Below are positions 6,944 to 14,532 of a DNA stretch of 32,541 nucleotides, one piece after another. A program made the translations under genes and the position numbers. The DNA is from Veillonella montpellierensis DSM 17217 (lineage in GTDB: Bacteria; Bacillota; Negativicutes; Veillonellales; Veillonellaceae), in the NCBI RefSeq assembly GCF_000426745.1, contig NZ_AUFY01000020.1, positions 1 through 32,541 of the forward strand, read 5' to 3'. The notes beneath the pieces were generated by a model. It worked only from the letters and a program-made list of their open reading frames with translations. It did no database searches and was not told the DNA's origin. The first letter of the stretch is position 1, and every line of letters starts with the position of its first letter.

Positions 6944-8401
6944 TTATTGATTAGTATATGGTTGTGTGTGAATTAATCCAGCTCCATGATCCATAGGACC
7001 ACTACCATGACCTATATCCATCATGGCAGATAGGGTTAGTGAAATATAGTCTTTAGCGCGTTGTACGGCACTAGGAATGTCATAGCCCTTCGCTAAATTA
7101 GCGGCAATGGCACTTGATAAGGTACAACCTGTACCATGGGTATTATTATTCTTGATACGCTTGCCCGTAAACCAAGTATAGTCGTTTGGAGAGATATATA
7201 ATAAATCATTCGCATCGTTAATGCGATGACCACCCTTTACAAGGACTGCACAGTGATAGGTGTTGTAGATAGTAGACGCTGCTTGTAGCATATCATCGCC
7301 ACAGGTAATAGAAATGTGAGATAATGTTTCCGCTTCCGGTATATTAGGCGTTACTAGGGTGGCTAGCGGTAATAATGTATTGACCAAAGTTTCGATAGCA
7401 TCCTCGTCAATTAATCGAGCACCACTAGTAGCAATCATCACGGGATCTACGACAATATTAGTGGCTTTATAATGTCGTAATTTTTCAGCAATGACTGTGA
7501 TTAGCTCCTTGTTAGATAGCATGCCAGTTTTTATAGATTTTGGTGGAATGTCTGTAAAAATAGCATCTAATTGAGCCGCCATAAAATCGGGCGTCACATT
7601 AGAAATCGCACTTACCCCCATCGTATTTTGTGCGGTGAGAGACGTGATGGCGCTCATACCATATACGTGATGAGCTAGCATAGTCTTAAGATCGGCTTGT
7701 ATACCTGCACCACCACTACAATCACTACCAGCAATGGTGAGCGCTGTTACGGTGTTTACTAACCGATGTGCTATCGTGGCTACTTGACGCGTTTTTGTAT
7801 ATATCTCATCTATAGTGCTAGAACTGTTAAAAATAGCACCAATCATAGCAAAACCGGCCATACCACGCCCATCTAAGAGGGACATGTTGTCTTTCGTAAT
7901 ACCGCCAATCGCTACTACGGGAATAGGCACAGCACGACAAATCGATTCGAATATATCATGACTCATACGGGTAGTATCTTTCTTGGTGTCTGTAGCAAAT
8001 ACTGCACCGGATCCAATATAATCAGCACCCTCTTCATAGGCTAATTCGGCTTGTGCGATTGTTTTGGCAGTAACGCCGATAATAGCATTATCGCCGAGAA
8101 TGGAGCGCGCTTCACGTAAAGGCATGTCATCTTGTCCAATGTGTACACCATCTGCTTGTATTTCTTTAGCTAGTGCTACATTGTCATCAATTATGAAAGG
8201 CACTTTATATTGACGGCATAGAGCTTGTACTTGTAATGCTTCCTCTTTTACTTGTGATAGAGGGATTTCTTTACGTCGTAATTGAATCATAGTTGCACCA
8301 CCACGAATGGCTGCTTCTACTTGATTGAGTAAAGCACTACCTGTCGGTTCGTGGGGAGGTGTAATTGCATACACCGTTAGGTGAGAACGTGTTAGTTTCA
8401 T
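6944..8401 (-). CDS. thiE/thiD: Bifunctional thiamine-phosphate synthase / HMP(-P) kinase (ThiE-ThiD fusion)
   Basis: A 485-residue fusion. Residues about 1-205 are ThiE, which joins HMP-PP and thiazole phosphate into thiamine phosphate: MIQLRRKE, a FIIDDNVALA stretch, DGVHIGQDD, GVTAKT, DYIGSGAVF and VVAIGGI all match. Residues about 216-475 are ThiD, which phosphorylates HMP and HMP-P: ALTIAGSDCSGGAGIQADLK, VVDPVMIATSG, VTPNIPEAE, LVKGGH, and NTHGTGCTLSSAIA at the active-site anion hole. It is the first gene of the riboswitch-led operon with cytX and thiW. No thiazole kinase (thiM) and no thiC or thiG lies in this window, so the cluster itself is for salvage. The start is odd: the best Shine-Dalgarno (AAGGAG at 8435-8440) is 33 nt away, with a hairpin between. 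Confidence 0.95.
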   Translation of the reverse strand: MKLTRSHLTVYAITPPHEPTGSALLNQVEAAIRGGATMIQLRRKEIPLSQVKEEALQVQALCRQYKVPFIIDDNVALAKEIQADGVHIGQDDMPLREARSILGDNAIIGVTAKTIAQAELAYEEGADYIGSGAVFATDTKKDTTRMSHDIFESICRAVPIPVVAIGGITKDNMSLLDGRGMAGFAMIGAIFNSSSTIDEIYTKTRQVATIAHRLVNTVTALTIAGSDCSGGAGIQADLKTMLAHHVYGMSAITSLTAQNTMGVSAISNVTPDFMAAQLDAIFTDIPPKSIKTGMLSNKELITVIAEKLRHYKATNIVVDPVMIATSGARLIDEDAIETLVNTLLPLATLVTPNIPEAETLSHISITCGDDMLQAASTIYNTYHCAVLVKGGHRINDANDLLYISPNDYTWFTGKRIKNNNTHGTGCTLSSAIAANLAKGYDIPSAVQRAKDYISLTLSAMMDIGHGSGPMDHGAGLIHTQPYTNQ

Positions 8402-8441
8402 AATCGGTTATATGATACATAGATGTATCATAGGCTCCTTT
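8402..8441 (-). promoter_or_regulatory. thiE ribosome-binding region with a hairpin between SD and start
   Basis: On the minus strand AAAGGAG (plus 8435-8441) is followed by a perfect 10-bp hairpin (arms 8411-8420 and 8423-8432, 2-nt centre) and then the thiE ATG at 8401. The linear SD-to-ATG distance is 33 nt; looping out the hairpin leaves 11 nt, which is workable. An ATG 3 nt after the SD opens a 7-codon reading frame inside the hairpin. No other SD stands before the thiE ATG. Confidence 0.6.
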
Positions 8442-8570
8442 CTATACTACAAATAATAGGTGAATGAATGCCCATACTAGCACTAAGCTCCTGGCCTATA
8501 AGGGTGGTGTGCGTTCACGGTTATAGGATAGGTAGTTAATGTAGAAAGACATATAGAAGAGAGACATATA

Positions 8571-8599
8571 AAAAAGGAAACCTAGTAGGTTTCCTTTTT
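8571..8599 (-). terminator. Riboswitch expression-platform terminator
   Basis: A 13-bp perfect stem AAAAAGGAAACCT/AGGTTTCCTTTTT with a 3-nt loop is followed on the minus strand by a T-run. It stands between the TPP aptamer and thiE, about 100 nt after the aptamer, so it is the likely off-switch. A 7-bp pairing ATACGGC (8604-8610) with GCCGTAT (8680-8686) could close the intervening linker. Confidence 0.85.
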
Positions 8600-8696
8600 A
8601 TAAATACGGCATGGGTATGACTTGATATGTACTACCGTCATATAGCATACAATGTATATCATCGTCAGTATATGTTGTCGCCGTATATATTGCTAG

Positions 8697-8784
8697 TATA
8701 TCCCTACGTTGGCATTATCCAAATCAGGTTATGGGTTAAAGCGAGTAGCTTACTCTCAGCCCGAACATTCGAGCACCCCGTTGT
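8697..8784 (-). promoter_or_regulatory. TPP riboswitch (THI element)
   Basis: Read on the minus strand, the conserved aptamer pieces occur in order: GGGGTGCTC, GGCTGAGAGTAAG, an ACCCATAACCTGAT segment, GGATAATGCCAACG and TAGGGA. They match the thi-box consensus closely. The element senses thiamine pyrophosphate and leads the thiE-thiD, cytX, thiW operon, with a downstream terminator at 8571-8599. Confidence 0.97.
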
Positions 8785-8793
8785 CTAATTTAC

Positions 8794-8818
8794 ATATCAT
8801 AGTTTATTACTATGATAT
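8794..8818. promoter_or_regulatory. Perfect 10-bp inverted repeat just upstream of the TPP riboswitch
   Basis: ATATCATAGT (8794-8803) and ACTATGATAT (8809-8818) flank TTATT. It lies about 10 nt 5' of the aptamer on the minus strand, where the promoter or first transcribed bases should be. It could be a protein-binding operator or chance AT-rich symmetry. Confidence 0.35.
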
Positions 8819-9163
8819 AGTTAATTTTATCATAAAATATGGGAAAATTAAACTGTTGATACCTATGTAATCGAAAGAGTTATCTGGAGTAGTTAACATA
8901 TGTGACACAGAATCCGAATGATGTATGTAAACAGTACTCTTCTATATATTTATTAGGTAATATAAATACCAATACTTTTTGGGCTATGATAGTATATCTA
9001 CTACATATTGTACTGTGCTTACAAGCATTATGAGTTGTGAACGTTCTTTTGTAAAATCGTTTTCCATCAACCTTGTGACATCATTCTAAAATAGGATGGA
9101 TTATGTGTTAGAAGAATACATAGTCTAGTAGGCATTTAATATATGCTAAGGCTAGTAAGATTT
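8819..9163. other. Intergenic, no gene seen
   Basis: AT-rich sequence between the promoter region of the thiamine operon and the 3' end of the lipid-kinase gene. I see no open frame with a ribosome site, no tRNA and no strong terminator for the kinase gene. Confidence 0.5.
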
Positions 9164-10123
9164 TTATATTTTAGGTAACAAATTAGCTGGATTCGGCAAT
9201 AAACTAGCCTTTTTTTTGTATTTATGATGTTGATCCGGTACATAGACACGCAAGAATTTTGGCAATACTTCTAATTCAACAGGCATATCAGGACCTCGGT
9301 CGCCATCCATATTGGTAGGGAGATCATTGACTTCATTTAATAATTGGATATGCGCTTTTTTGACGGTTATAATATCTACATACCGGGAATTATAAATACT
9401 ACCACTGATAACCAATGGAAATATGCGGAGAATATCAAGAATAAAGTATTCTTTAAAAATAATAATGCGCATAAAGCCATCATCAACGGTGGCAGTAGGC
9501 ATAAATTTTTCAAAACTGGATACACAATTCGTTAATAGGGCTAACACCAATGGTGATTTGACGACAAAGTCTTTGTCGTCTGTTATGATGCGATAATTAA
9601 AGCTTTTATTGTTTAATAAAGCTTGTCCACCTCGGGCAAAATAGGCAAGAGGACCTAAAATACTTTTTTCCTTAGGTGTTACCTCTTCTACTACTTTAGG
9701 TATGATACCTGCCGCAATATTGTTGCAAAAATATTTATCATTGCAACGACCAATATCAATGTGGCGAATTACACTATGGCTTAAGGCATGGATAGCAGCT
9801 AGCGGTGAACGGGGAATTTCTAGGGCACGGGACATATCGTTTACAGTACCCACAGGAATAAAGCCGAAGTTAATGTCACCACCAGCTTGTGCAATGCCAT
9901 TTACTGTTTCATTAACCGTTCCATCACCGCCCATACAAAAGACAGCATCGTAGTGATTTTCTGTAGCGGCTTTAGCAAAGCGAGTGGCATCTAATTCACC
10001 AGCAGTAAATTTCACTTCTGTGTGATCAAATAGGCTAGTTAATTGTAATTGCAAGTCCATCATATAGCGACGGGCAGCGCCTCCACCAGAGGAAGGATTT
10101 ATGATGACTAAACAACGACTCAT
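9164..10123 (-). CDS. Diacylglycerol kinase catalytic-domain protein (YegS/DgkB-like lipid kinase)
   Basis: A 319-residue soluble protein with the DAGK catalytic fold. The N-terminal NPSSGGGAA (residues 9-17) is the first nucleotide-binding loop, GGDGTVNE (about 80-87) is the family hallmark, and GTVNDMSRAL stands at the GTxNDxAR position. MDGD appears near residue 270, as usual in the C-terminal beta-sandwich. Family members phosphorylate diacylglycerol or similar lipids with ATP on the inner membrane face; the true substrate cannot be read from sequence. The length is typical. AGGAG lies 8 nt before the ATG at 10123. It is transcribed divergently from the GntR regulator, which may or may not control it. 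Confidence 0.85.
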   Translation of the reverse strand: MSRCLVIINPSSGGGAARRYMMDLQLQLTSLFDHTEVKFTAGELDATRFAKAATENHYDAVFCMGGDGTVNETVNGIAQAGGDINFGFIPVGTVNDMSRALEIPRSPLAAIHALSHSVIRHIDIGRCNDKYFCNNIAAGIIPKVVEEVTPKEKSILGPLAYFARGGQALLNNKSFNYRIITDDKDFVVKSPLVLALLTNCVSSFEKFMPTATVDDGFMRIIIFKEYFILDILRIFPLVISGSIYNSRYVDIITVKKAHIQLLNEVNDLPTNMDGDRGPDMPVELEVLPKFLRVYVPDQHHKYKKKASLLPNPANLLPKI

Positions 10124-10151
10124 ATATAATACTCCTAGTTATAAATCAAAA

Positions 10152-10180
10152 TTGACAGTGTATAAAGCACCTCGTATAAT
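10152..10180 (+). promoter_or_regulatory. Perfect-consensus sigma-70-type promoter for the GntR gene
   Basis: TTGACA (10152-10157), a 17-bp spacer and TATAAT (10175-10180) match the vegetative consensus at all twelve positions. Expected transcription start is about 10187, giving a leader of about 140 nt before the GntR start at 10328. Confidence 0.8.
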
Positions 10181-10284
10181 TAATCTATCTTATATTATAA
10201 CTGTATTTGTTCTTGAATAAAAGAGAAGATGTTAGAAAATATACTAGCTTCTTATGAAAGACAATATAGTTAGTAGTTAGGATT

Positions 10285-10296
10285 TACTAGCTAGTA
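10285..10296. promoter_or_regulatory. Palindrome in the GntR-gene leader, candidate operator
   Basis: TACTAGCTAGTA is a perfect 12-bp palindrome about 31 nt before the regulator's ATG. A half-site (TACTAGCT) also occurs at 10242-10249. GntR regulators often bind short palindromes near their own gene, so autoregulation is possible. This is inference only. Confidence 0.3.
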
Positions 10297-10327
10297 GTTA
10301 TATAACATGATTTGAGGAATATTGCAT

Positions 10328-11035
10328 ATGGATAAGCATGAAGAGTATCATTTGAAGCCCATTGATTCTATTGGAAGATTGCCATTGAGTGAACAAGTAT
10401 ATATCACATTAAAGCAAGCTGTATTACGAGGAGAATTAAAACCGCAAGTTAAATTAAATGAAGTGAAAATCGCAGAGCAATTACAAGTGAGTGCTACGCC
10501 TGTGAGAGAAGCGTTTCGAAAACTTGCTAAAGATAATTTAGTAGTTATAAAACCTTGGAAAGGTGTAACGGTTAAGGGGTATACACCAGAAGAAATTATT
10601 GCTATGTATCAGTGTCGTGAGGTTATGGAGGGGCTTGGAGCTAGATTATGTGCCTTGTATGCGACAGATGAGCAAATTCGTGAGTTAGAAGAGGTGTGTG
10701 ACGAAGGACGGCGTGAGAAAGATCCAGAAGAAAGAGTAGCGATTAATAGTCGTTTTCACTCATTGATAGCGATGTTATCTGGTAATGAACGAGTGGCGGA
10801 CTATTTATCAGATTTTAGAGAAATGGTGAATCGTGATATGTATATTAGTACTATGGATTTGGAACGCAGCTTGGAATGTGACAAGGAACATGATGCCATT
10901 ATGGAAGCGATTCGTCAGCATGATGGAGAGGTAGCAGAGCAACAGATGAGAAACCATATTCGAAATGCTTTTGTATTTAAAAAAGCGCATGCTGATTTAC
11001 GAGCAAAAAAATTTGGAGAAAATAGTAATTTATAG
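10328..11035 (+). CDS. GntR-family transcriptional regulator, FCD (FadR-type) subfamily
   Basis: A 235-residue DNA-binding regulator. The N-terminal winged helix (about residues 15-80) contains EQVYITLKQAVLRGEL, LNEVKIAEQL and VSATPVREAFRKL, the classic GntR recognition helix. The C-terminal all-helical FCD domain (about 88-215) keeps the His residues that usually bind a metal: FHSLIA, EHDAIMEAI and MRNHI. FCD regulators mostly sense small organic acids. I chose the ATG at 10328 rather than the TTG two codons earlier because GAGGA (10314-10318) then sits at normal distance. It is preceded by a perfect promoter and a long leader. Target genes are unknown; the divergent lipid kinase and distant lactate genes are only possibilities. 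Confidence 0.88.
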   Translation: MDKHEEYHLKPIDSIGRLPLSEQVYITLKQAVLRGELKPQVKLNEVKIAEQLQVSATPVREAFRKLAKDNLVVIKPWKGVTVKGYTPEEIIAMYQCREVMEGLGARLCALYATDEQIRELEEVCDEGRREKDPEERVAINSRFHSLIAMLSGNERVADYLSDFREMVNRDMYISTMDLERSLECDKEHDAIMEAIRQHDGEVAEQQMRNHIRNAFVFKKAHADLRAKKFGENSNL

Positions 11036-11218
11036 TGAGAATTTTTATTCATTGGCCGTGGGAAATAGGTTTTTATGATGGGGTGTATCATTCATGATAG
11101 TATATAGAAGCGTTAGATAGCAATATAATGGTGCATCATTAAATAAATTAATAAAGGATTTTTTAAATCAATCCCCTATAATAGAGGGTATAGGGTTTAT
11201 AAATCTATTGAACTTCTA
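11036..11218 (+). other. Intergenic after the GntR gene
   Basis: The only structure seen is CCCTATA (11174-11180) pairing with TATAGGG (11189-11195), a weak hairpin that could end the GntR transcript. Together with the next three entries this makes up the gap to the XRE gene. Confidence 0.35.
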
Positions 11219-11247
11219 TTTACAAGAAGGTTGTTATTTTCTATAAT
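11219..11247 (+). promoter_or_regulatory. Strong promoter without a downstream ORF
   Basis: TTTACA (11219-11224, five of six to consensus), a 17-bp spacer and a perfect TATAAT (11242-11247). There is no coding region on this strand before the terminators at 11302-11384, so it probably drives a small RNA. Confidence 0.65.
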
Positions 11248-11251
11248 TTAT

Positions 11252-11340
11252 GCAAGGTAGTGAGTATATCTCATACCTTGGGGCATCCCCCAAAGCCCCA
11301 TAACATTTGAATTAGATTCAAATGTTCTCTCTCTCTTTTT
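11252..11340 (+). ncRNA. Candidate small non-coding RNA (~85-90 nt)
   Basis: Starting just after a strong promoter, the sequence folds as CAAGGTA-G-TGAG / CTCATACCTTG (11253-11280, one bulged G), then a GGGG-CAT-CCCC stem beginning at 11280 with an alternative GCCCC partner at 11295-11299. It ends with a perfect 10-bp stem (AACATTTGAA 11302-11311, TTCAAATGTT 11317-11326) followed by a pyrimidine-rich run ending in T6. That is promoter, structured body and terminator without a start codon and SD. I do not recognise a known family; it is too short for 6S RNA. Confidence 0.5.
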
Positions 11341-11344
11341 TCTC

Positions 11345-11384
11345 AAACACAAAAGCCTCGGCTCCGGCCGAGGCTTTTGTGTTT
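11345..11384. terminator. Very strong bidirectional terminator
   Basis: An 18-bp perfect stem, AAACACAAAAGCCTCGGC (11345-11362) with its complement at 11367-11384, around a TCCG loop. The A-rich and T-rich outer arms allow action on both strands: the small RNA on plus and the XRE gene on minus. Confidence 0.9.
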
Positions 11385-11471
11385 GGAATTCTATTTGTCG
11401 GTAGTAGACGATGTGATAGTTTTTATTATCATCGATGTATAATAATGATATAATAAACTCTTACAGAGGCA

Positions 11472-11813
11472 TCACAAATACATCTGTAATGTAGGTGATT
11501 TTTGTTGTCTACCAACTAGAGGAATATTGCTCGTATCGTAGGAAGATAAGCGCTGATAGCGACGTAAATCACTGGCTTCTACTCGTAATAATTGATAGGT
11601 TTCTACGCCTAATGCATAGGCAATTTGATAGAGTATTTCTAAGGATACACCTTCAATATGTCGCCCGTTTTCTAATTTACCTAAATAACTTGCACTAATA
11701 CCAGCACGATAGGCTAGTTGTTTTTGTGTTAATCCATTAGCAGTGCGCAGTACGGTAATTTTATGACCAATAGCGTGTAATAAAATTTGACAAGTATAAG
11801 CTGTGTAGTCCAA
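11472..11813 (-). CDS. XRE-family (HTH_3) transcriptional regulator
   Basis: A small Cro/CI-type helix-turn-helix protein, 113 residues from the start I prefer. The helix-turn-helix covers about residues 15-72: TVLRTANGLTQKQLAYRAG, ISASYLGKLENG and SLEILYQIAYALGV are the usual pattern of helices 1-5. The remaining C-terminal tail, about 35 residues, is polar with no domain I recognise. The open frame extends to 11879, but the TTG at 11813 has GGGAG 8 nt upstream, and the extra N-terminal residues lack family similarity. A GTG three codons earlier is a second choice. Divergent from crcB; no target can be named. Confidence 0.8.
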   Translation of the reverse strand: MDYTAYTCQILLHAIGHKITVLRTANGLTQKQLAYRAGISASYLGKLENGRHIEGVSLEILYQIAYALGVETYQLLRVEASDLRRYQRLSSYDTSNIPLVGRQQKSPTLQMYL

Positions 11814-11990
11814 GATAATCACTCCCTCATAGTAGTTATTCATAGCTACTTTTACTATATACATCGTGTACCTATTCAATTACGAATATATATTACATAT
11901 AGTATAGAGTAAATTTGATTAATATGCTACATAAAATTTATAAAATACTATAAATTAGTAAAGAATTGTGAAAACTCTAGAAAGGACAGG

Positions 11991-12368
11991 ATGATGAAAT
12001 TATTAATGATTGCCATAGGCGGCGCATTGGGTGCCATTTGTCGTGTATATGGAAGTGATTGGATACAGCAACGAAGCTATTATGGAATCCCTTGTGGAAC
12101 CATTGCGGTTAATTTATTGGGGGCCCTATTAATTGGATTGTGTTTAGGCTATATGTCAGCACGGCCAGATATGCCGGTATGGGTGAAATTTTTAGTTGTA
12201 TCCGGCGGGTTAGGAGGTTTTACTACATTTTCTACCTGTATGTATGAGGCTATAGAATTAGTTATGGTAGGGCAGTACCTACATGCAGCTTGTTATATAG
12301 GTATACAATTCATTGCAGGGCTTGTATTATGCTTTATAGGGATAAGTATTAGTAAATTGTTGGTGTGA
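11991..12368 (+). CDS. crcB: Fluoride ion channel CrcB/Fluc
   Basis: A 125-residue membrane protein with four hydrophobic segments. The start GGALGAICRVYGSDW, the segment GTIAVNLLGALLIGL with its conserved Asn, and GGLGGFTTFSTCMYEA with the Phe/Thr-rich pore motif are diagnostic of the dimeric Fluc fluoride exporters. AAAGGA lies at 11981-11986; the ATG at 11994 gives better spacing than the first ATG at 11991, so the start is uncertain by one codon. A possible promoter is TTGATT (11915-11920), 18 bp, TATAAA (11939-11944). No fluoride riboswitch motif was seen upstream. It is a single gene, complete. Confidence 0.93.
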   Translation: MMKLLMIAIGGALGAICRVYGSDWIQQRSYYGIPCGTIAVNLLGALLIGLCLGYMSARPDMPVWVKFLVVSGGLGGFTTFSTCMYEAIELVMVGQYLHAACYIGIQFIAGLVLCFIGISISKLLV

Positions 12369-12519
12369 AAGTATGTTATCGAGGCTCATGATATCATATA
12401 ATAGAGGTAAGATACTTGTATGGAGCATTCATTCAGTACAGCTTTTAGTAAAAACTATGACGAGTGAGCCTTATAAAGAATTTACGTCAATAGTGATAGT
12501 ATGATAGAAAGGATAAACT

Positions 12520-13497
12520 GTGAAACAAATCGATATAAAAGATGCAATTGGACAAGCATTGTGTCATGATATTGTACGTATTGTAATTGGTACTGTAAAA
12601 GAACGTGCTTTTAAGCGGGGGCATATTATTCGTGAAGAAGATATAGAGGAATTATTGGCACTTGGTAAAGAGCATGTATTTGTTATGGAACCAGGTGATG
12701 AAAATTTATTGCATGAAGAAGATGTGGCCTATGCATTATATGATTTGGCAGCAGGTGATTATATGCATAATACCTTAGTGAATCAAGGTAAAGTGGAAGC
12801 GATTGCTGATATAGATGGCATGTTGCAAGTTGATGTAGAACGATTAAGAGCGATTAACTCTATTGGACAATTGACCATCGTTACAAAACTAAATCATAGA
12901 GCTGTTAAAAAGGGAGAATTGATTGCAGGTATGCGCTGTATTCCTTTGTTGCTTGATAAACGAGAGGTAGAAGCGGCACAAGCAATTGCTAAGAATCAAC
13001 CTATTTTACAAGTGAAGCCCTTCGTCATAAAAACTGTAGGGATTGTTACGACTGGTACAGAAGTGTATACAGGCCGCATTGCGGATGCATTTACGCCGAT
13101 TATTGAAAAACGTATGGCTCCGTATGGCATGAAGAAGGTGGCACATATTATTGTGCCAGATGATACGAATGAAATTGTAAAAGCCATAGAGACTATGAAA
13201 ACAGCTGGTGTAGATATTATTTTTTGTACTGGTGGTATGAGTGTAGATCCTGATGATTTAACGCCAGGTGCGATTTCTCGTTCTGCCGAAACGGTTGTTA
13301 CCTATGGCTTACCAGTCTTACCAGGATCCATGGTGTGTATTGCCTATACGAGTAGCGGAACTCCTATCGTAGGATTACCAGGGGGCGTATTATTTAGCGA
13401 ACCTACTGCATTCGATGTGTTATTACCACGATTAGCTGCTAATGATAGAATTACAAAAGAAGATTGTATTGCCATGGGACATGGTGGACTATTATAA
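12520..13497 (+). CDS. Molybdopterin-binding (MoCF/MoaB-Mog domain) protein
   Basis: A 325-residue protein. The C-terminal half (about residues 168-315) is the MoCF biosynthesis fold: VGIVTTGTEVYTGRI, then IVPDDTNEIVKAI, DIIFCTGGMSVDPDD with the characteristic GG-S-D motif, and GTPIVGLPGGV. The N-terminal part (about 1-160), with MKQIDIKDAIGQAL and GHIIREEDIEELLALG, resembles MoeA-like molybdopterin-binding proteins of clostridia. It differs from full MoeA in length. It may act in molybdenum-cofactor handling, but no other moa/moe gene lies here to confirm it. Start GTG at 12520 with AAAGG 7 nt before. Transcribed alone, ending at the terminator 13572-13645. Confidence 0.82.
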   Translation: MKQIDIKDAIGQALCHDIVRIVIGTVKERAFKRGHIIREEDIEELLALGKEHVFVMEPGDENLLHEEDVAYALYDLAAGDYMHNTLVNQGKVEAIADIDGMLQVDVERLRAINSIGQLTIVTKLNHRAVKKGELIAGMRCIPLLLDKREVEAAQAIAKNQPILQVKPFVIKTVGIVTTGTEVYTGRIADAFTPIIEKRMAPYGMKKVAHIIVPDDTNEIVKAIETMKTAGVDIIFCTGGMSVDPDDLTPGAISRSAETVVTYGLPVLPGSMVCIAYTSSGTPIVGLPGGVLFSEPTAFDVLLPRLAANDRITKEDCIAMGHGGLL

Positions 13498-13839
13498 GTA
13501 CATAGATAACAAGTAATTATACGCCTGTTTAGTAGATTGCTGTTTGATGTTAGATGAAACGTAACAATAATAAAAGACTATCCATATCCTTTTTGCCATC
13601 TATCTTATGTAGATGGACTGTAGAAAGGTGTATGGATAGTCTTTTTTAGTAAACGATATAAACAGAGGAACATTGATATTGAACTGCATTTTGAAAATGG
13701 ATTCAACGTTGTGCTGCAGTGCATACTTTTAAATCGACGGTCCTCTATTTTATATGAGGCTATTTAGTTACAGACCTTGTATTGTCGTAGATTGTAGCAT
13801 ACTAGCTTCATTTATCACTATCATGTGACTTATAACAAA
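13498..13839. other. Convergent intergenic with two structured elements
   Basis: It holds the terminator at 13572-13645 and a second nested structure at 13664-13746: AGAGGA pairing with TCCTCT, ACTGCA (13683-13688) with TGCAGT (13715-13720), and TTGAA with TTCAA inside. Its left arm shares AGAGGAACATTGA with the terminator at 25506-25549, so it may be a degenerate relative of that terminator. No ORF. Confidence 0.5.
13572..13645. terminator. Branched bidirectional terminator
   Basis: AAAAGACTATCCATA (13572-13586) pairs with TATGGATAGTCTTTT (13631-13645), and an inner stem CCATCTA/TAGATGG sits at 13596-13602/13610-13616. T-runs on both sides fit convergent use by the MoCF-domain gene and the ECF S-component gene. 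Confidence 0.85.
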
Positions 13840-14364
13840 TTATTTTTTAAATACATGTTTTGCAATCTTTTGGACTGCTGGTGCCAATAGAAGGGCTACG
13901 ATAATACCGACACCACTAGTGATGAAAGTAGCAGGCAAACGAGTGGCAGCGACGGCGATGCTATCTAATACAATGGCCCAAGCAATAAAGTAACCAATAG
14001 CTGTAATAATAGCACCTACTATGGTGGCTAGTAAAATTTTACCTCGACTTACGATTGGATAATTTTGTGCTGATGGATACATGCCTACAGTGAGTACACC
14101 AACAGCCACGCCAGCCAATCCTTTTATGATAATAGAAAATAATGTATACGATGTATGACCGCTGATTAGGTCAAATATACCTGATCCGATGGCACCAGCC
14201 AAGCCAGCATACATGCCACCAAAAGCGGCGGCAATGGTAAACAGAGCGGCCGATCCTAGATGAGTCATGCCACCAGTAGGTAAGGGAAATAGTATAAATG
14301 TAGCAACAATACAAATAGCGCTTAATAAACCGATATATATTATATCTTTTGTAGACAACTTCAT
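13840..14364 (-). CDS. ECF transporter S component
   Basis: A 174-residue hydrophobic protein with about five or six membrane helices, of the general ECF S-component family. Visible cues are the basic start MKLSTKDIIYIGLLSA, the FPLPTGGMTHLGSAALFT segment in the first loop (substrate-binding side) and the alternating Gly/Ala-rich helices. Substrate unknown; relatives carry vitamins such as pyrimidine or pyridoxine precursors. It would work with shared EcfA/EcfT subunits. I chose the ATG at 14364 because AGGAG (14373-14377) is 8 nt upstream; a GTG three codons earlier overlaps the ribosome site. No partner genes adjoin. Confidence 0.8.
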   Translation of the reverse strand: MKLSTKDIIYIGLLSAICIVATFILFPLPTGGMTHLGSAALFTIAAAFGGMYAGLAGAIGSGIFDLISGHTSYTLFSIIIKGLAGVAVGVLTVGMYPSAQNYPIVSRGKILLATIVGAIITAIGYFIAWAIVLDSIAVAATRLPATFITSGVGIIVALLLAPAVQKIAKHVFKK

Positions 14365-14429
14365 TTCAATCACTCCTAATTACGTATATAGTCAATTGCT
14401 TATCATAGTATATTTTTTTATTCTTTTAG

Positions 14430-14513
14430 TCAATACAGTATTAGTTTGATGTTTATAGCATATTCACATATACGTTTACGAAACTGTAGCTCTTCGGTTA
14501 TGATACATGTCAT
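14430..14513 (-). CDS. Doubtful small ORF, possibly a transposase N-terminal remnant
   Basis: ATG at 14513 is preceded by AAAGGAG 10 nt upstream and encodes 27 residues, including ITEELQFRKRICEYAI. That stretch is reminiscent of the first helix of helix-turn-helix transposase proteins, but the frame stops soon after. The SD is good, so either it is translated as a small peptide or it is a broken gene. Low confidence. Confidence 0.25.
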   Translation of the reverse strand: MTCIITEELQFRKRICEYAINIKLILY

Positions 14514-14532
14514 AAGAAGGTTTCTCCTTTGA

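Noticed and set aside
11252-11340. 6S RNA
   Set aside because: Far too short and lacks a long rod with a central open bubble.
11880-11990. Fluoride riboswitch before crcB
   Set aside because: The conserved fluoride aptamer segments are absent in the short AT-rich leader.
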